The notes under the pieces were generated by a model that saw only the letters and a list, made by a program, of their open reading frames with translations, made no database searches and was not told the DNA's origin. DNA of 64,000 bases from Candidatus Microbacterium colombiense (GTDB lineage: Bacteria; Actinomycetota; Actinomycetes; Actinomycetales; Microbacteriaceae), in the NCBI GenBank assembly GCA_029203165.1, contig CP119308.1, forward strand, positions 2,170,001-2,234,000, in the 5' to 3' direction. This document shows positions 34,943 through 43,363 of the stretch, in pieces. Each line of letters opens with the position of its first letter. The stretch's first letter is position 1. The position numbers were made by a program, and so were the translations under genes.

Positions 34943-35619
34943 GCTTCCAGGCTAGCGGCTCGCGCGCGGTCCCTGAGCCGAGTGACGGCCGCCTCGATGT
35001 CGTCAGCGCCGTAGACGGCGGATCCGGCCACGAACGTGTCCGCCCCTGCCGCAGCCGCCTGCTCGATCGTGCTGTCGGAGATTCCGCCGTCGACCTGCAG
35101 CCAGACCTGCGAGCCGCGACGCCTCGCCTCGTCGGCAAGGGCGCGCAGCTTCGGCATCGTCTCCGGCATGAAACCCTGTCCACCGAAACCGGGCTCGACC
35201 GTCATCACCAGGATCTGATCGAACTCGTCGAGCACGCTGTACAGGCCTTCGACCGGTGTGCCCGGCTTGATCGCCACGCCGGCACGGGATCCGATGTCGC
35301 GCAGGCGGCGTGCGAGCGACACAGGGTCAGCGGCGGCCTCGAGGTGGAACGTGACGCTGGCGGCGCCGATCTCCGCATACTCCGGTGCCCAGCGGTCCGG
35401 GTCCGTGATCATCAAGTGCACGTCCAGCGGGATCGGGCTCGTCGCCTGGATGCGCTGCACCATCTGCGGGCCGAAGGTGAGGTTGGGCACGAAGTGGTTG
35501 TCCATCACATCGACGTGGGCGAAGTCGGCTGTCGCGATGCGGGCGAGGTCCGCCTGCATGTTGACGAAGTCGGCCGCGAGGATGCTCGGATTGATGCGGG
35601 GTGCGCGGGGCAGATCCAT
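34939..35619 (-). CDS. rpe: Ribulose-phosphate 3-epimerase
   Basis: Interconverts ribulose 5-phosphate and xylulose 5-phosphate in the pentose phosphate pathway, upstream of PRPP. The 226-aa barrel has NPSILAADF at the start, metal-binding HVDVMDNHFVPNLTFGP, DVHLMI, VMTVEPGFGGQGF and QVDGGISD with the second catalytic Asp. It starts 3 bases after the rsmB stop and overlaps hisE by four bases. Its link to his genes fits the shared need for ribose phosphate (inference). Confidence 0.96.
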   Translation of the reverse strand: MDLPRAPRINPSILAADFVNMQADLARIATADFAHVDVMDNHFVPNLTFGPQMVQRIQATSPIPLDVHLMITDPDRWAPEYAEIGAASVTFHLEAAADPVSLARRLRDIGSRAGVAIKPGTPVEGLYSVLDEFDQILVMTVEPGFGGQGFMPETMPKLRALADEARRRGSQVWLQVDGGISDSTIEQAAAAGADTFVAGSAVYGADDIEAAVTRLRDRARAASLEA

Positions 35620-35622
35620 CGG

Positions 35623-37098
35623 TCAGTCTCCCTTCGGGGCGCGCTGCAGGAGCGCGAGGAACATGGCGTCGGTGCCGTGACGGTGTGGCCAGAGCTGTAC
35701 GGTCCTCGACTCGGCGCGACCGTCGTCGGCCAGATCGATCGGGGCGCGGGCGACGCCGGCGACGACGGCGCGGGCGTCGATCACCTGCAGGTCATCGCGG
35801 GAGCGGATCACATCCTGAACCACGCCCGTGGTCTCGGCGAGATGCGGTGAGCACGTGACGTAGGCGACGATCCCGCCCGGCGCCAGCGCGTCGACCGCCG
35901 CCGACAGCAGCTGAACCTGGAGCGGCACGAGCTCGGCAACGTTGGCCGGGGTCTTGCGCCAACGCGCTTCGGGACGGCGGCGGAGCGCGCCCAGTCCGGT
36001 GCACGGCGCGTCGACCAGGATGCGATCGAAGGCGCCGGGGCGTTGGGCGGCGAAGTCGCGGCCGTCCGCCTCGTGCACCACGACCTCACCCGGAACACCG
36101 CGGAGCGCGTTGCGTACGAGCCGCGCGCGCGTCGGGATGACCTCGTTCGCCTCGACGATCACTCCCTGCTCATGCGCGACCGCGGCGAGGAGCGCCGTCT
36201 TGCCGCCGGGTCCCGCGCAGAGGTCGAGCCAACGCTCACCCTCACGGATCGGGGCGGCGTCGGCGAGGGCGAGGGCGACGAGCTGCGACCCCTCATCCTG
36301 CACACGGACCGTGCCGCCGGACCCGGCGACGATCCGGTGCGGGTCGCCACCGGGAGAGCCATAGGCGGTGACGGCATAGGGTCGTCGCGGTTCACCCGGC
36401 TCGGCCAGCCCGGGAAGGGCGACCAACGTGACCTCGGGCGAGGCGTTGTCCGCTTCGAGCAGCTCTTCCAACTCGTCGACGCGCCCCTCGGCGGCGAGAG
36501 CACGGCGAAGTGCTCGGATGATCCACACCGGATGCGCCGAACGCAGCGCCAGGCGCTCGTCGTCCGACCGGGCATCGCGCTCGATCTGCTCCTCCCACTC
36601 CTCCGGCGACTGCCGGGTGACGCGTCGGAGCACAGCATTCGCGAAACTCGACGCACCCCGACCGACACTGGTCGCGACGAGGTTCACGGACTCGTTCACC
36701 GCGGCGTGCGAGGCGACGCGTGTCGCGAGCAGTTGGTGCACGCCCAGCCGCAGCGCGTCGAGAACTGCCGGGTCGATGCTCTCGGTCGCGCGATCCGCGG
36801 CGGCGGCGATGATCGCGTCGTACGTGCCGCGGCGCCGCAGCGTGCCGTACGTGAGCTCGGTGGCCAGTGCCGCATCCTGCGGGGTCAGCCCGGCCTCGGC
36901 GATCGCAGTCGGCAGGACGAGGTTCGCGTAGGCGTCGGATTCCGACACCGCACGCAGCACATCGAAGGCGACGCGGCGCGGCGGCTGCACGCTGCGCACC
37001 GGGCCTCGCGTCCCGCGATTCTGCGAAGAATCCGACCGTGCCCCGGAGTGCGGTCGGCGCGGCTTACGGTTCGAACGGCTCTGCTGTCCATCACTCAT
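35623..37098 (-). CDS. rsmB: 16S rRNA (cytosine-C5) methyltransferase, RsmB type
   Basis: A 491-aa SAM-dependent methyltransferase with an N-terminal NusB-like RNA-binding domain (about 40-180; ARRVAFDVLRAV-like start PPRRVAFDVLRAVSESD) and a C-terminal methyltransferase. The SAM site is LDLCAGPGGKTALLAA, and two cysteines are in DAPCTGLGALRRRPEARW and VTCSPHLAET; the second is the nucleophile on C6 of the target cytosine. A 30-residue basic, disordered N-terminus precedes. Target position m5C967 of 16S rRNA is assumed from E. coli. Overlaps fmt by four bases. Confidence 0.94.
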   Translation of the reverse strand: MSDGQQSRSNRKPRRPHSGARSDSSQNRGTRGPVRSVQPPRRVAFDVLRAVSESDAYANLVLPTAIAEAGLTPQDAALATELTYGTLRRRGTYDAIIAAAADRATESIDPAVLDALRLGVHQLLATRVASHAAVNESVNLVATSVGRGASSFANAVLRRVTRQSPEEWEEQIERDARSDDERLALRSAHPVWIIRALRRALAAEGRVDELEELLEADNASPEVTLVALPGLAEPGEPRRPYAVTAYGSPGGDPHRIVAGSGGTVRVQDEGSQLVALALADAAPIREGERWLDLCAGPGGKTALLAAVAHEQGVIVEANEVIPTRARLVRNALRGVPGEVVVHEADGRDFAAQRPGAFDRILVDAPCTGLGALRRRPEARWRKTPANVAELVPLQVQLLSAAVDALAPGGIVAYVTCSPHLAETTGVVQDVIRSRDDLQVIDARAVVAGVARAPIDLADDGRAESRTVQLWPHRHGTDAMFLALLQRAPKGD

Positions 37099-38015
37099 GA
37101 TCCGGCACGCATCCCCTCGGCGTCACGCTGTCCGCGCCACCAGTCGGCGGCGTTCATCGCTCCCTTGCCGGCCGGCTGCACGCGGGTCACGGCGAGGGGT
37201 GTGGTCGCGGTGCCGAACAACACTGCCGCTCTGGTCCCCACCAGCACGCCCGGCTCCAGGCGCTCGGCGTCGGGCGCCGGCGCGGCTTCGAGAACCTTGA
37301 GGCGTTGCCCGTCGATCGTCGTGTGCGCGCCCGGCTCCGGGGTGACGCCGCGGAAACGCGCGAAGATCTCGTCAGAGGACTGCGTCCAGTCCAGGAGTCC
37401 GTCGGGGAGGGACAGCTTCGGCGCGAAGGTCGGCTCACCCCGCTGCGGCGTCGCCTGTGCGATGCCCGCGGCGATACCGGCCACGACCTCCGCGGTGAGC
37501 TCGGCTCCATCGATCGCCAAAGCCTTGAGTGCGACGTCGGCGGTCGCACCCGCGGGAACCGGAACAACGCGAGAGGCGAACACATCGCCCGCGTCGAGTT
37601 CGGCGACCAGTTGGAAGACACTCGCACCGAGTTCTTCGTCGCCGGCGATCAGCGCTCGTTGCACCGGTGCGGCACCGCGCCACTCGGGCAGCAGGGAGAA
37701 ATGCAGATTGATCCACCCGGCATCCGGGGTCGACAGCAGCGGCTCGCGCACCAGACCGCCGTACGCGACGATCACGCCGAGTTCGGGGCGCAGGGCGGCG
37801 ATGCGCTGCGTCGCATCCTCATCCAGACGCGCGGCGGTGATCACGGGAATGCCGAGTTCGGTCGCCGCCTGCGACACCGGTGACGGCGTCAGCACCTTCT
37901 TGCGGCCGAGGGGCGCATCGGGGCGGGTGATCACCGCCGCGATGTCGTGAACGGCCGCCAAGCGGCGCAGTGTGGGGACGGCCGCGGACGGCGTGCCGGC
38001 GAAGACGAGGCGCAT
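37095..38015 (-). CDS. fmt: Methionyl-tRNA formyltransferase
   Basis: Formylates initiator Met-tRNA with 10-formyl-tetrahydrofolate. The 306-aa protein has MRLVFAGTPSAAVPTL at the start, the catalytic region INLHFSLLPEWRGAAPVQRAL (Asn, His and the SLLP loop) and a DAGDV following; the C-terminal OB-like tRNA-binding domain begins near residue 210. It is downstream of priA by 18 bases and overlaps rsmB by four bases, the same fmt-rsmB pair as in most bacteria. Confidence 0.96.
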   Translation of the reverse strand: MRLVFAGTPSAAVPTLRRLAAVHDIAAVITRPDAPLGRKKVLTPSPVSQAATELGIPVITAARLDEDATQRIAALRPELGVIVAYGGLVREPLLSTPDAGWINLHFSLLPEWRGAAPVQRALIAGDEELGASVFQLVAELDAGDVFASRVVPVPAGATADVALKALAIDGAELTAEVVAGIAAGIAQATPQRGEPTFAPKLSLPDGLLDWTQSSDEIFARFRGVTPEPGAHTTIDGQRLKVLEAAPAPDAERLEPGVLVGTRAAVLFGTATTPLAVTRVQPAGKGAMNAADWWRGQRDAEGMRAGS

Positions 38016-38033
38016 GAAGGTTCTCCGGAAGGG

Positions 38034-39992
38034 TCAGAGCTCTGGATCGAGGATATCGAGACGGACGGCGAGAGTGTTCCGAGGGTTGCGTCCACGCCCA
38101 CGACGACTGGCGACCGCCTCGGCGACGACGGCCGCCCGCAGGAGCGTCACGACCCGGGTGCCCGCACCGTACTCGAAACGGACGAGCGCGCGGACGCGCG
38201 GCGGCACGTCGTCGGAGTCGATCGGCACCGGGCCGAGCACGGCATCCGGCGGAAGCGCCAGCTCGCCGAGGCTGATCAGAGCACGGGAGACGGCCGCGGC
38301 CGTGCCCTCCACGAGCGCGACGCGCGTGGCCGGCGGCATGTGCAGCGGCGCTCTGCCGTCGAGCTCGGCGCGTGCGTAGCCGGCCTGGTTCCAGGTGGCC
38401 AGGGCGCGGGCTGTGCCGCCGTCGACGCCGACCAGGTGCACCGGCGCGCCCGGGGCGGCGAGCGACGCGGCGTTCGACCACCACCGCAGACACGACTCCC
38501 CCACACGCAGGTCGGGAGCCTGGAGCATGCGAGGGCCGTCCAGGAGCACCACGGCGCGGTAGCCGCCGTCCGCGAGCGGCTCGGCACCTCGGGTCGCGAC
38601 GACCAGCGCCGGCTTCGCATCGACACGTTCCACCGGATGCGCACTGTCGGCGACGATCACACGAACGCCGGGAAAGGCGCGACCGAGCTCGTCGGCCGTG
38701 CGTTCGCTGCCCGATGAGGCGAGTCGGAGCTTGGCCGACGTGCAGTGGGGACACGTCCACGCCCGTGCACCGCGGCCGCACCACCCGCACACCGGCACCG
38801 CGCCACGATGGCGTGCGCCGAGAGGTCCCCCGCACTCCGGGCAGCGGGCCGGCGCGCGACATTCGGCACACACGAGCGACGGCGAGAAGCCGGGGCGCGA
38901 CACCTGCACCAGCACGGGCCCTTCCGCCGCGGCCGATCGCGCCGCGAGGAACGCGGACGACGGCAGCCTCTGGGCGGTCGGCTGTTCCATCTCCTGCGGC
39001 GTGCTCAGCACGACGCGTGGCAACACACGCCGCGTGGCGCGGATGTCCTGCAGCCACCCGCGCATGACGAGGCGCTCGACATCGGTCGTTCGTGTGTGCC
39101 CGACGAAGAGCAGGGCGCTCTCCTCCTGCTCCTGACGCAGCAGCGCGGCGTCTCGCGCGTTGACATAAGGCGCCAAGGGTTCGCCCAGGAGCGGATCTCC
39201 GTCGTCCCACAGCGCGACGAGCCCGGCGCGCACCGGGGCGTAGACCGCCGACCGATTGCCCACCACGATGCAGGGAGCCTCTTCGAGCGAGCGCAGGAAC
39301 GAGCGGTAGCGCAGAGGGTTCGTCAGTCGTGAGTCGAAGCGCACCACGCTGTCGGCGGGCGCCACACGATCGAGCGCGGTGAGCAGACGATCCAGATCGC
39401 GATGATCGGGAACCACCAGGATCGACGACTTCCCGGCCCCGAGCGTGCGCACTGCGACCGCCGTGAGGAGCGCGGCCCACGCCTGAGCGTCGTCGTGCGA
39501 GAGCGGGATGGCCTCGACGGCCGCGCGTCCGCCCTCGTCGACGATGGCGGCGAGCCCGTCGTATGCCGAAAGCACCTCATCGGCGGTGCCGATCGCATCC
39601 TCGCCGGGGTGGACGACGGGTGAGTCGGCGGTCCAGGCCTTCTCGACACGCACCTGGCGCTTCGGGATGACGAGACGCAGGATGTCGGATGCGGAACCCG
39701 CCGCCCGGTCGGCCACACGCCGGGCGAGCTGGTGCAGCCGCTCCGGCAGGACGGGGACCGCGGAGACGACGCTGTCGACCTCCGAGAGCGGACGATCGGC
39801 GTCGTCCTCGGTGTCGACCTCGACGATGTACCCGTCGATCACTCGCCCTGCCGTTCGCAGAGGGACACGAACCCGTACGCCCGGAACCACGTCGCCGAGT
39901 TCCGGCGGCAGGGCGTAGTCGAACAGCCGATCCAACTGAGGCAGAGGCGAATCGAGGAGCACGCGCGCGATGCGCCGGCTCACCGCCGTCAT
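38034..39992 (-). CDS. priA: Primosomal protein N' (PriA), helicase-inactive actinobacterial form
   Basis: A 652-aa PriA homologue, expected to act in replication restart. The N-terminal 3'-DNA-end-binding domain starts VLLDSPLPQLDRLFDYALPPEL. The zinc region has C-x2-C pairs in VCAECRAPARCPECGG and VCGWCGRGARAWTCPHC. No working Walker A is visible: where E. coli PriA has GVTGSGKT, this protein has only the unrelated-looking LGAGKSSILVVPD, and no DEEH box is seen. Loss of helicase motifs is typical of actinobacterial PriA. The ATG at 39992 (MTAVSRRIARVLL) gives the family N-terminus; an upstream in-frame region lies inside metK and is rejected. It is 16 bases after metK. Confidence 0.92.
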   Translation of the reverse strand: MTAVSRRIARVLLDSPLPQLDRLFDYALPPELGDVVPGVRVRVPLRTAGRVIDGYIVEVDTEDDADRPLSEVDSVVSAVPVLPERLHQLARRVADRAAGSASDILRLVIPKRQVRVEKAWTADSPVVHPGEDAIGTADEVLSAYDGLAAIVDEGGRAAVEAIPLSHDDAQAWAALLTAVAVRTLGAGKSSILVVPDHRDLDRLLTALDRVAPADSVVRFDSRLTNPLRYRSFLRSLEEAPCIVVGNRSAVYAPVRAGLVALWDDGDPLLGEPLAPYVNARDAALLRQEQEESALLFVGHTRTTDVERLVMRGWLQDIRATRRVLPRVVLSTPQEMEQPTAQRLPSSAFLAARSAAAEGPVLVQVSRPGFSPSLVCAECRAPARCPECGGPLGARHRGAVPVCGWCGRGARAWTCPHCTSAKLRLASSGSERTADELGRAFPGVRVIVADSAHPVERVDAKPALVVATRGAEPLADGGYRAVVLLDGPRMLQAPDLRVGESCLRWWSNAASLAAPGAPVHLVGVDGGTARALATWNQAGYARAELDGRAPLHMPPATRVALVEGTAAAVSRALISLGELALPPDAVLGPVPIDSDDVPPRVRALVRFEYGAGTRVVTLLRAAVVAEAVASRRGRGRNPRNTLAVRLDILDPEL

Positions 39993-40008
39993 GGGTACCG
40001 ACGCCTCA

Positions 40009-41202
40009 TCAGAGCCCGGCAGCGCGGCGCAGCTCTTCCACGCGGTCGATGCGCTCCCAGGTGAACTCGGGCAGTTCACGACCGAAGTGGCCGTAGGCCG
40101 CCGTCTGCGCGTAGATCGGGCGCAACAGGTCGAGCTGCTCGATGATCGCCTGCGGACGCAGGTCGAAGACGTCGTTGATCGCACGGATGATGATCTCGTC
40201 GGACACCTTGCCGGTGCCGAAGGTCTCCACGTACAGACCGACCGGGCGGGCGACGCCGATGGCGTAGGCCACCTGCACCTCGAGACGATCCGCGAGACCG
40301 GCGGCCACGGCGTTCTTCGCGACCCAGCGGGTCGCATAGGCACCCGAGCGGTCGACCTTCGACGGATCCTTGCCGCTGAAGGCACCACCGCCGTGGCGGG
40401 CGGCTCCGCCGTAGGTGTCGATGATGATCTTGCGACCCGTGAGACCGGCATCGCCCTTCGGCCCACCGGTGACGAAGGGGCCGGCGGGGTTGATGTAGTA
40501 GGTCACATCGTCGAGGTCGAGCCCCGTGGACTCCAGGATCGGCGCGATGACGTGCTCGCGCACCTGGGCCTTGAGGTCGTCCTGCGAGATGTCGGGGTTG
40601 TGCTGCGTGGAGACCACGACCGCGTCGACCGTCTTCGGGACGAGTCCGTCGTATCCGAGCGTGACCTGCGTCTTGCCGTCGGGACGGAGGAACGGCAACA
40701 GACCGCTGCGCCGTGTCTCGGTGAGGCGCTCGGCGATGCGATGCGCCGTCCAGGCCGCCATGGGCATGAGCTGCGGGGTCTCGTTCGTGGCGAAGCCGAA
40801 CATGATGCCCTGATCGCCCGCGCCGAGACCGTCGAGAGGATCCACCGACGAGCCGTCGCGGTGCTCCTGCGCGTTGTCGACGCCGTGGGCGATGTCTCCG
40901 GACTGCTCGCCGACCGACACGCTGACTCCACACGAGTCACCGTCGAACCCGGTGTCGCTGGAGGTGTAGCCGATACCGTTCACGACCTGGCGGACGATCG
41001 TGGGGATGTCGACGTAGGCCTCGGTGCGGATCTCGCCGGCGACGTGCACGAGGCCGGTCGTGACGAGCGTCTCGACGGCGACGCGCGACTCCGGATCCTT
41101 CGCGATGAGGCCGTCGAGGATGCTGTCCGAGATCTGGTCGCAGATCTTGTCCGGATGCCCTTCGGTGACGGACTCGGACGTGAACAGACGCAGGGCGCTC
41201 AT
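40009..41202 (-). CDS. metK: S-adenosylmethionine synthetase
   Basis: Makes S-adenosylmethionine from methionine and ATP. The 397-aa protein starts RLFTSESVTEGHPDKICDQ in pieces, with the ATP-binding H in EGHPDK, then GAGDQGIMFG (signature 1) and GGGAFSGKDPSKVDRS (signature 2, P-loop). Length is normal. It stands 91 bases after rpoZ, across a perfect hairpin at 41256-41284, and so may start a new transcript that continues through priA, fmt, rsmB and rpe. No SAM riboswitch is visible in the leader. Confidence 0.97.
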   Translation of the reverse strand: MSALRLFTSESVTEGHPDKICDQISDSILDGLIAKDPESRVAVETLVTTGLVHVAGEIRTEAYVDIPTIVRQVVNGIGYTSSDTGFDGDSCGVSVSVGEQSGDIAHGVDNAQEHRDGSSVDPLDGLGAGDQGIMFGFATNETPQLMPMAAWTAHRIAERLTETRRSGLLPFLRPDGKTQVTLGYDGLVPKTVDAVVVSTQHNPDISQDDLKAQVREHVIAPILESTGLDLDDVTYYINPAGPFVTGGPKGDAGLTGRKIIIDTYGGAARHGGGAFSGKDPSKVDRSGAYATRWVAKNAVAAGLADRLEVQVAYAIGVARPVGLYVETFGTGKVSDEIIIRAINDVFDLRPQAIIEQLDLLRPIYAQTAAYGHFGRELPEFTWERIDRVEELRRAAGL

Positions 41203-41255
41203 CGGGGCTCCAGAACGGGGTGGGAAGGGGGAAGGACAGACGTTCCCATTCTGAA

Positions 41256-41284
41256 CCGCGCCTCGGACATAATGCGAGGCGCGG
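41256..41284 (-). terminator. Perfect 10-pair hairpin between rpoZ and metK
   Basis: CCGCGCCTCG (41256-41265) and CGAGGCGCGG (41275-41284) are exact reverse complements around a 9-base AT-rich loop (GACATAATG). The hairpin starts 10 bases after the rpoZ stop codon on the minus strand and is followed by only two T residues. It most likely ends the pyr-gmk-rpoZ transcript, or limits read-through into metK. Confidence 0.7.
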
Positions 41285-41293
41285 CCCGGAATA

Positions 41294-41551
41294 TCACTCC
41301 GCGTGACGCAGGCGGAGCTTGTCTTCGTTGATCTCGTGCAGAGCGATGGTGAGCGGCTTGTCCTCGACGGACGAGTCGACGAGCGGGCCCACGTTGTCGA
41401 AGAGGTTGCCCTCGTGCAGGTCGGAGTAGTAGTCGTTGATCTGGCGTGCGCGCTTGGACGCGTAGATCACGAGCTCGTACTTGGAGTCGACACGCTGCAG
41501 CAGGTTGTCGATGGGGGGATCGATGATGCCCTTGTTGTGGTGTCCGGCCAT
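41294..41551 (-). CDS. rpoZ: DNA-directed RNA polymerase omega subunit
   Basis: The 85-aa omega subunit, which helps assembly of RNA polymerase by latching the beta-prime subunit. It has IDPPIDNLLQRVDSKYELVI and the conserved YASKRARQINDYY (A-x-K-R-A-R-Q-I-N). Omega follows gmk in most bacteria, as here, at a distance of 65 bases. The frame is complete and the C-terminus (HEINEDKLRLRHAE) is family-like. Confidence 0.95.
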   Translation of the reverse strand: MAGHHNKGIIDPPIDNLLQRVDSKYELVIYASKRARQINDYYSDLHEGNLFDNVGPLVDSSVEDKPLTIALHEINEDKLRLRHAE

Positions 41552-41616
41552 GGTGAGACCTCCTGATCAGGCGACGGGATCGTCGCGAAGACGGTGCAAT
41601 GGGCGCGCGAGAGGAC

Positions 41617-42525
41617 TCAGCGCGCAGAGCTTGAAGACAATTCTACGACCTCGGCGGCCGCAGCGGCGACGTCCTCGTTCACGATCAGGTGATCGAACTC
41701 GTTCTGGGCGGCCAGTTCGACCTTCGCGGTGCGCAGGCGACGCGCCCGTTCTTCGGCATCCTCCGTGCCGCGTCCGACCAGCCGATCGACCAGTTCGTCC
41801 CAACTCGGCGGCAGCAGGAAGATCAGCGTGGCGGCGGGTTCCGCCGCTCGCACCTGACGCGCTCCCTGCAGATCGATCTCCAGCAGCACGGTCTTCCCGG
41901 CCGCCAGCGCGGCGTCGATCGGGGGCCGGGGCGTTCCGTAACGCGAACGGTTGTGCACGACCGCGTATTCGAGCAGCTCGTCCTGCTCGATGAGGCGGTC
42001 GAACTCCGCATCGTCGACGAAGTAGTAGTGCACGCCGTCGATCTCGCCCGGGCGCGGCGCGCGCGTGGTGGCGGAGACCGAGAGATGGATCTCGGGATTG
42101 TGCTCGCGCACGTGCGCGGCGACGGTTCCCTTGCCGACCGCGGTGGGGCCGGCGAGCACGAGCAGACGGCTTCGGGCGCCGCGTGGCACGAGCGGGGGGA
42201 AACGTCCGTCGAGCCAGTGCTCCAGCACGATGCGCTGGCGCGCCCCGAGGCCTCCGAGGCGCTTGACCGGGGAGATGTGCAGCTCCTCCAGCACGCGGTC
42301 GCGCTTTCCGGCACCGATCGCAGGAAGCGCGAGCAGGAAGTCGGTGATCCGCATGGATCCCTCGACCGACTCCGGGTCCTCGACGGCGCGGTGCAACACC
42401 GTCTGTGGTGCGATCACCCGCGTCGTGAGGTCGCGCTTGAGCGACGCACGGGCGCGCCGGCGCTCGACCGCCTTTCGCGCGGCTGCGGCTCTGTCCACCT
42501 CGGGAATGACTCGTGCCTCAGCCAC
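41617..42525 (-). CDS. gmk: Guanylate kinase fused to an N-terminal mIHF (integration host factor) domain
   Basis: A 302-aa two-domain protein. Residues about 8-108 match actinobacterial integration host factor mIHF: RAAAARKAVERRRARASLKRDL in parts, SMRITDFLLALPAIGAGKRDRVLEELHISPVKRLGGLGARQ in parts, with the helix-turn-helix GAGKRDRVL and the final GLGARQ. Residues about 118-300 are guanylate kinase (GMP + ATP to GDP + ADP): P-loop GPTAVGKGT at 126-134, SATTRAPRPGEIDGVHYYFV in parts, and EIDLQGARQVR. In M. tuberculosis mihF and gmk are two adjacent genes (Rv1388, Rv1389). The GTG start at 42525 has AGGAGG 7 bases upstream, overlaps the pyrF stop by 8 bases, and includes the whole mIHF part, so the fusion is real at the DNA level. 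Confidence 0.93.
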   Translation of the reverse strand: MAEARVIPEVDRAAAARKAVERRRARASLKRDLTTRVIAPQTVLHRAVEDPESVEGSMRITDFLLALPAIGAGKRDRVLEELHISPVKRLGGLGARQRIVLEHWLDGRFPPLVPRGARSRLLVLAGPTAVGKGTVAAHVREHNPEIHLSVSATTRAPRPGEIDGVHYYFVDDAEFDRLIEQDELLEYAVVHNRSRYGTPRPPIDAALAAGKTVLLEIDLQGARQVRAAEPAATLIFLLPPSWDELVDRLVGRGTEDAEERARRLRTAKVELAAQNEFDHLIVNEDVAAAAAEVVELSSSSAR

Positions 42526-43363
42526 GTCCGGCCTCCTGGTAGTGCGCGACGCGCGTAACGATCGCTTCGGTGATCCCGTCGGCGCCTGCCCCGAGAATGC
42601 TGCGGCTCTCACTGGCGATCACGCACTCGGACATGGCTCCGAATCGTGCACCCAGGTCGGCGGGCCCTGCGCCCTGCGCGCCGAAGCCCGGTGCGAGGAT
42701 CGGCGCGGGCGGCGTGAACGGGACGAGGCCGGCCTCGGCCCAGTCCACGGTGGCGCCGATGACGACGCCGATGCTGCCCCACTCCCCCGCACGATTCGCG
42801 GAGGCGTTGCGGCGTGAGGTCTCGGCGATCACATCGGCCGCGACCACGGGGCCTGCGGGCGTCGCAGAACGCTGCAGCTCCCGAGCCTCGGGATTGCTGG
42901 TCGCGGCGAGGACGAAGACGCCCTTGCCGTGAGCGGCAGCGAGCTCGAAGGTGCCGTCGAGCGCACCGACGCCGAGGTACGGACTCACGGTGAGCGCGTC
43001 GGCTTCGAGTGGAGACCCCGGAGTGAGCCAGGCCTCCGCATAGGCGTCCATCGTCGTGCCGATGTCGCCGCGCTTGGCGTCGGCGATCACGATCAGTCCG
43101 GCGGCACGTCCCGCGGCGAACACATCCTCCAGAGCGGCGATGCCCGCCGACCCGAAGCGCTCGAAGAACGACACCTGCGGCTTGACGATCGCCACCCGCC
43201 CCGCGGCGGCGTCCACCGTGCGCAGCCCGAAGTCGCGGACGCCCGCGGCGGTCTGGGGCAGACCCCAGGCGTCGAGGAGCGCCGCGTGGGGGTCGATCCC
43301 GACGCAGAGCGGTCCGGACGAACGAAGCGCCGCCCGAACCCGCTCTCCGAAGCTCTGGCTCAC
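42518..43363 (-). CDS. pyrF: Orotidine 5'-phosphate decarboxylase, type 2
   Basis: Converts orotidine 5'-phosphate to UMP, the last step of de novo pyrimidine synthesis. The 281-aa protein is of the longer PyrF type 2 group common in actinobacteria. Marks are LCVGIDPHAALLDAWGL, the catalytic VIADAKRGDIGTTM, and ILAPGFGAQGAGPADL at the phosphate site. It overlaps carB by four bases and the mIHF-gmk fusion by 8 bases, so UMP and GMP kinase steps are genetically linked. Confidence 0.96.
   Translation of the reverse strand: MSQSFGERVRAALRSSGPLCVGIDPHAALLDAWGLPQTAAGVRDFGLRTVDAAAGRVAIVKPQVSFFERFGSAGIAALEDVFAAGRAAGLIVIADAKRGDIGTTMDAYAEAWLTPGSPLEADALTVSPYLGVGALDGTFELAAAHGKGVFVLAATSNPEARELQRSATPAGPVVAADVIAETSRRNASANRAGEWGSIGVVIGATVDWAEAGLVPFTPPAPILAPGFGAQGAGPADLGARFGAMSECVIASESRSILGAGADGITEAIVTRVAHYQEAGRG

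Noticed and set aside
41203..41293. SAM riboswitch upstream of metK
   Set aside because: The leader contains one simple hairpin and no multi-helix junction; SAM riboswitches are not expected at this actinobacterial locus.
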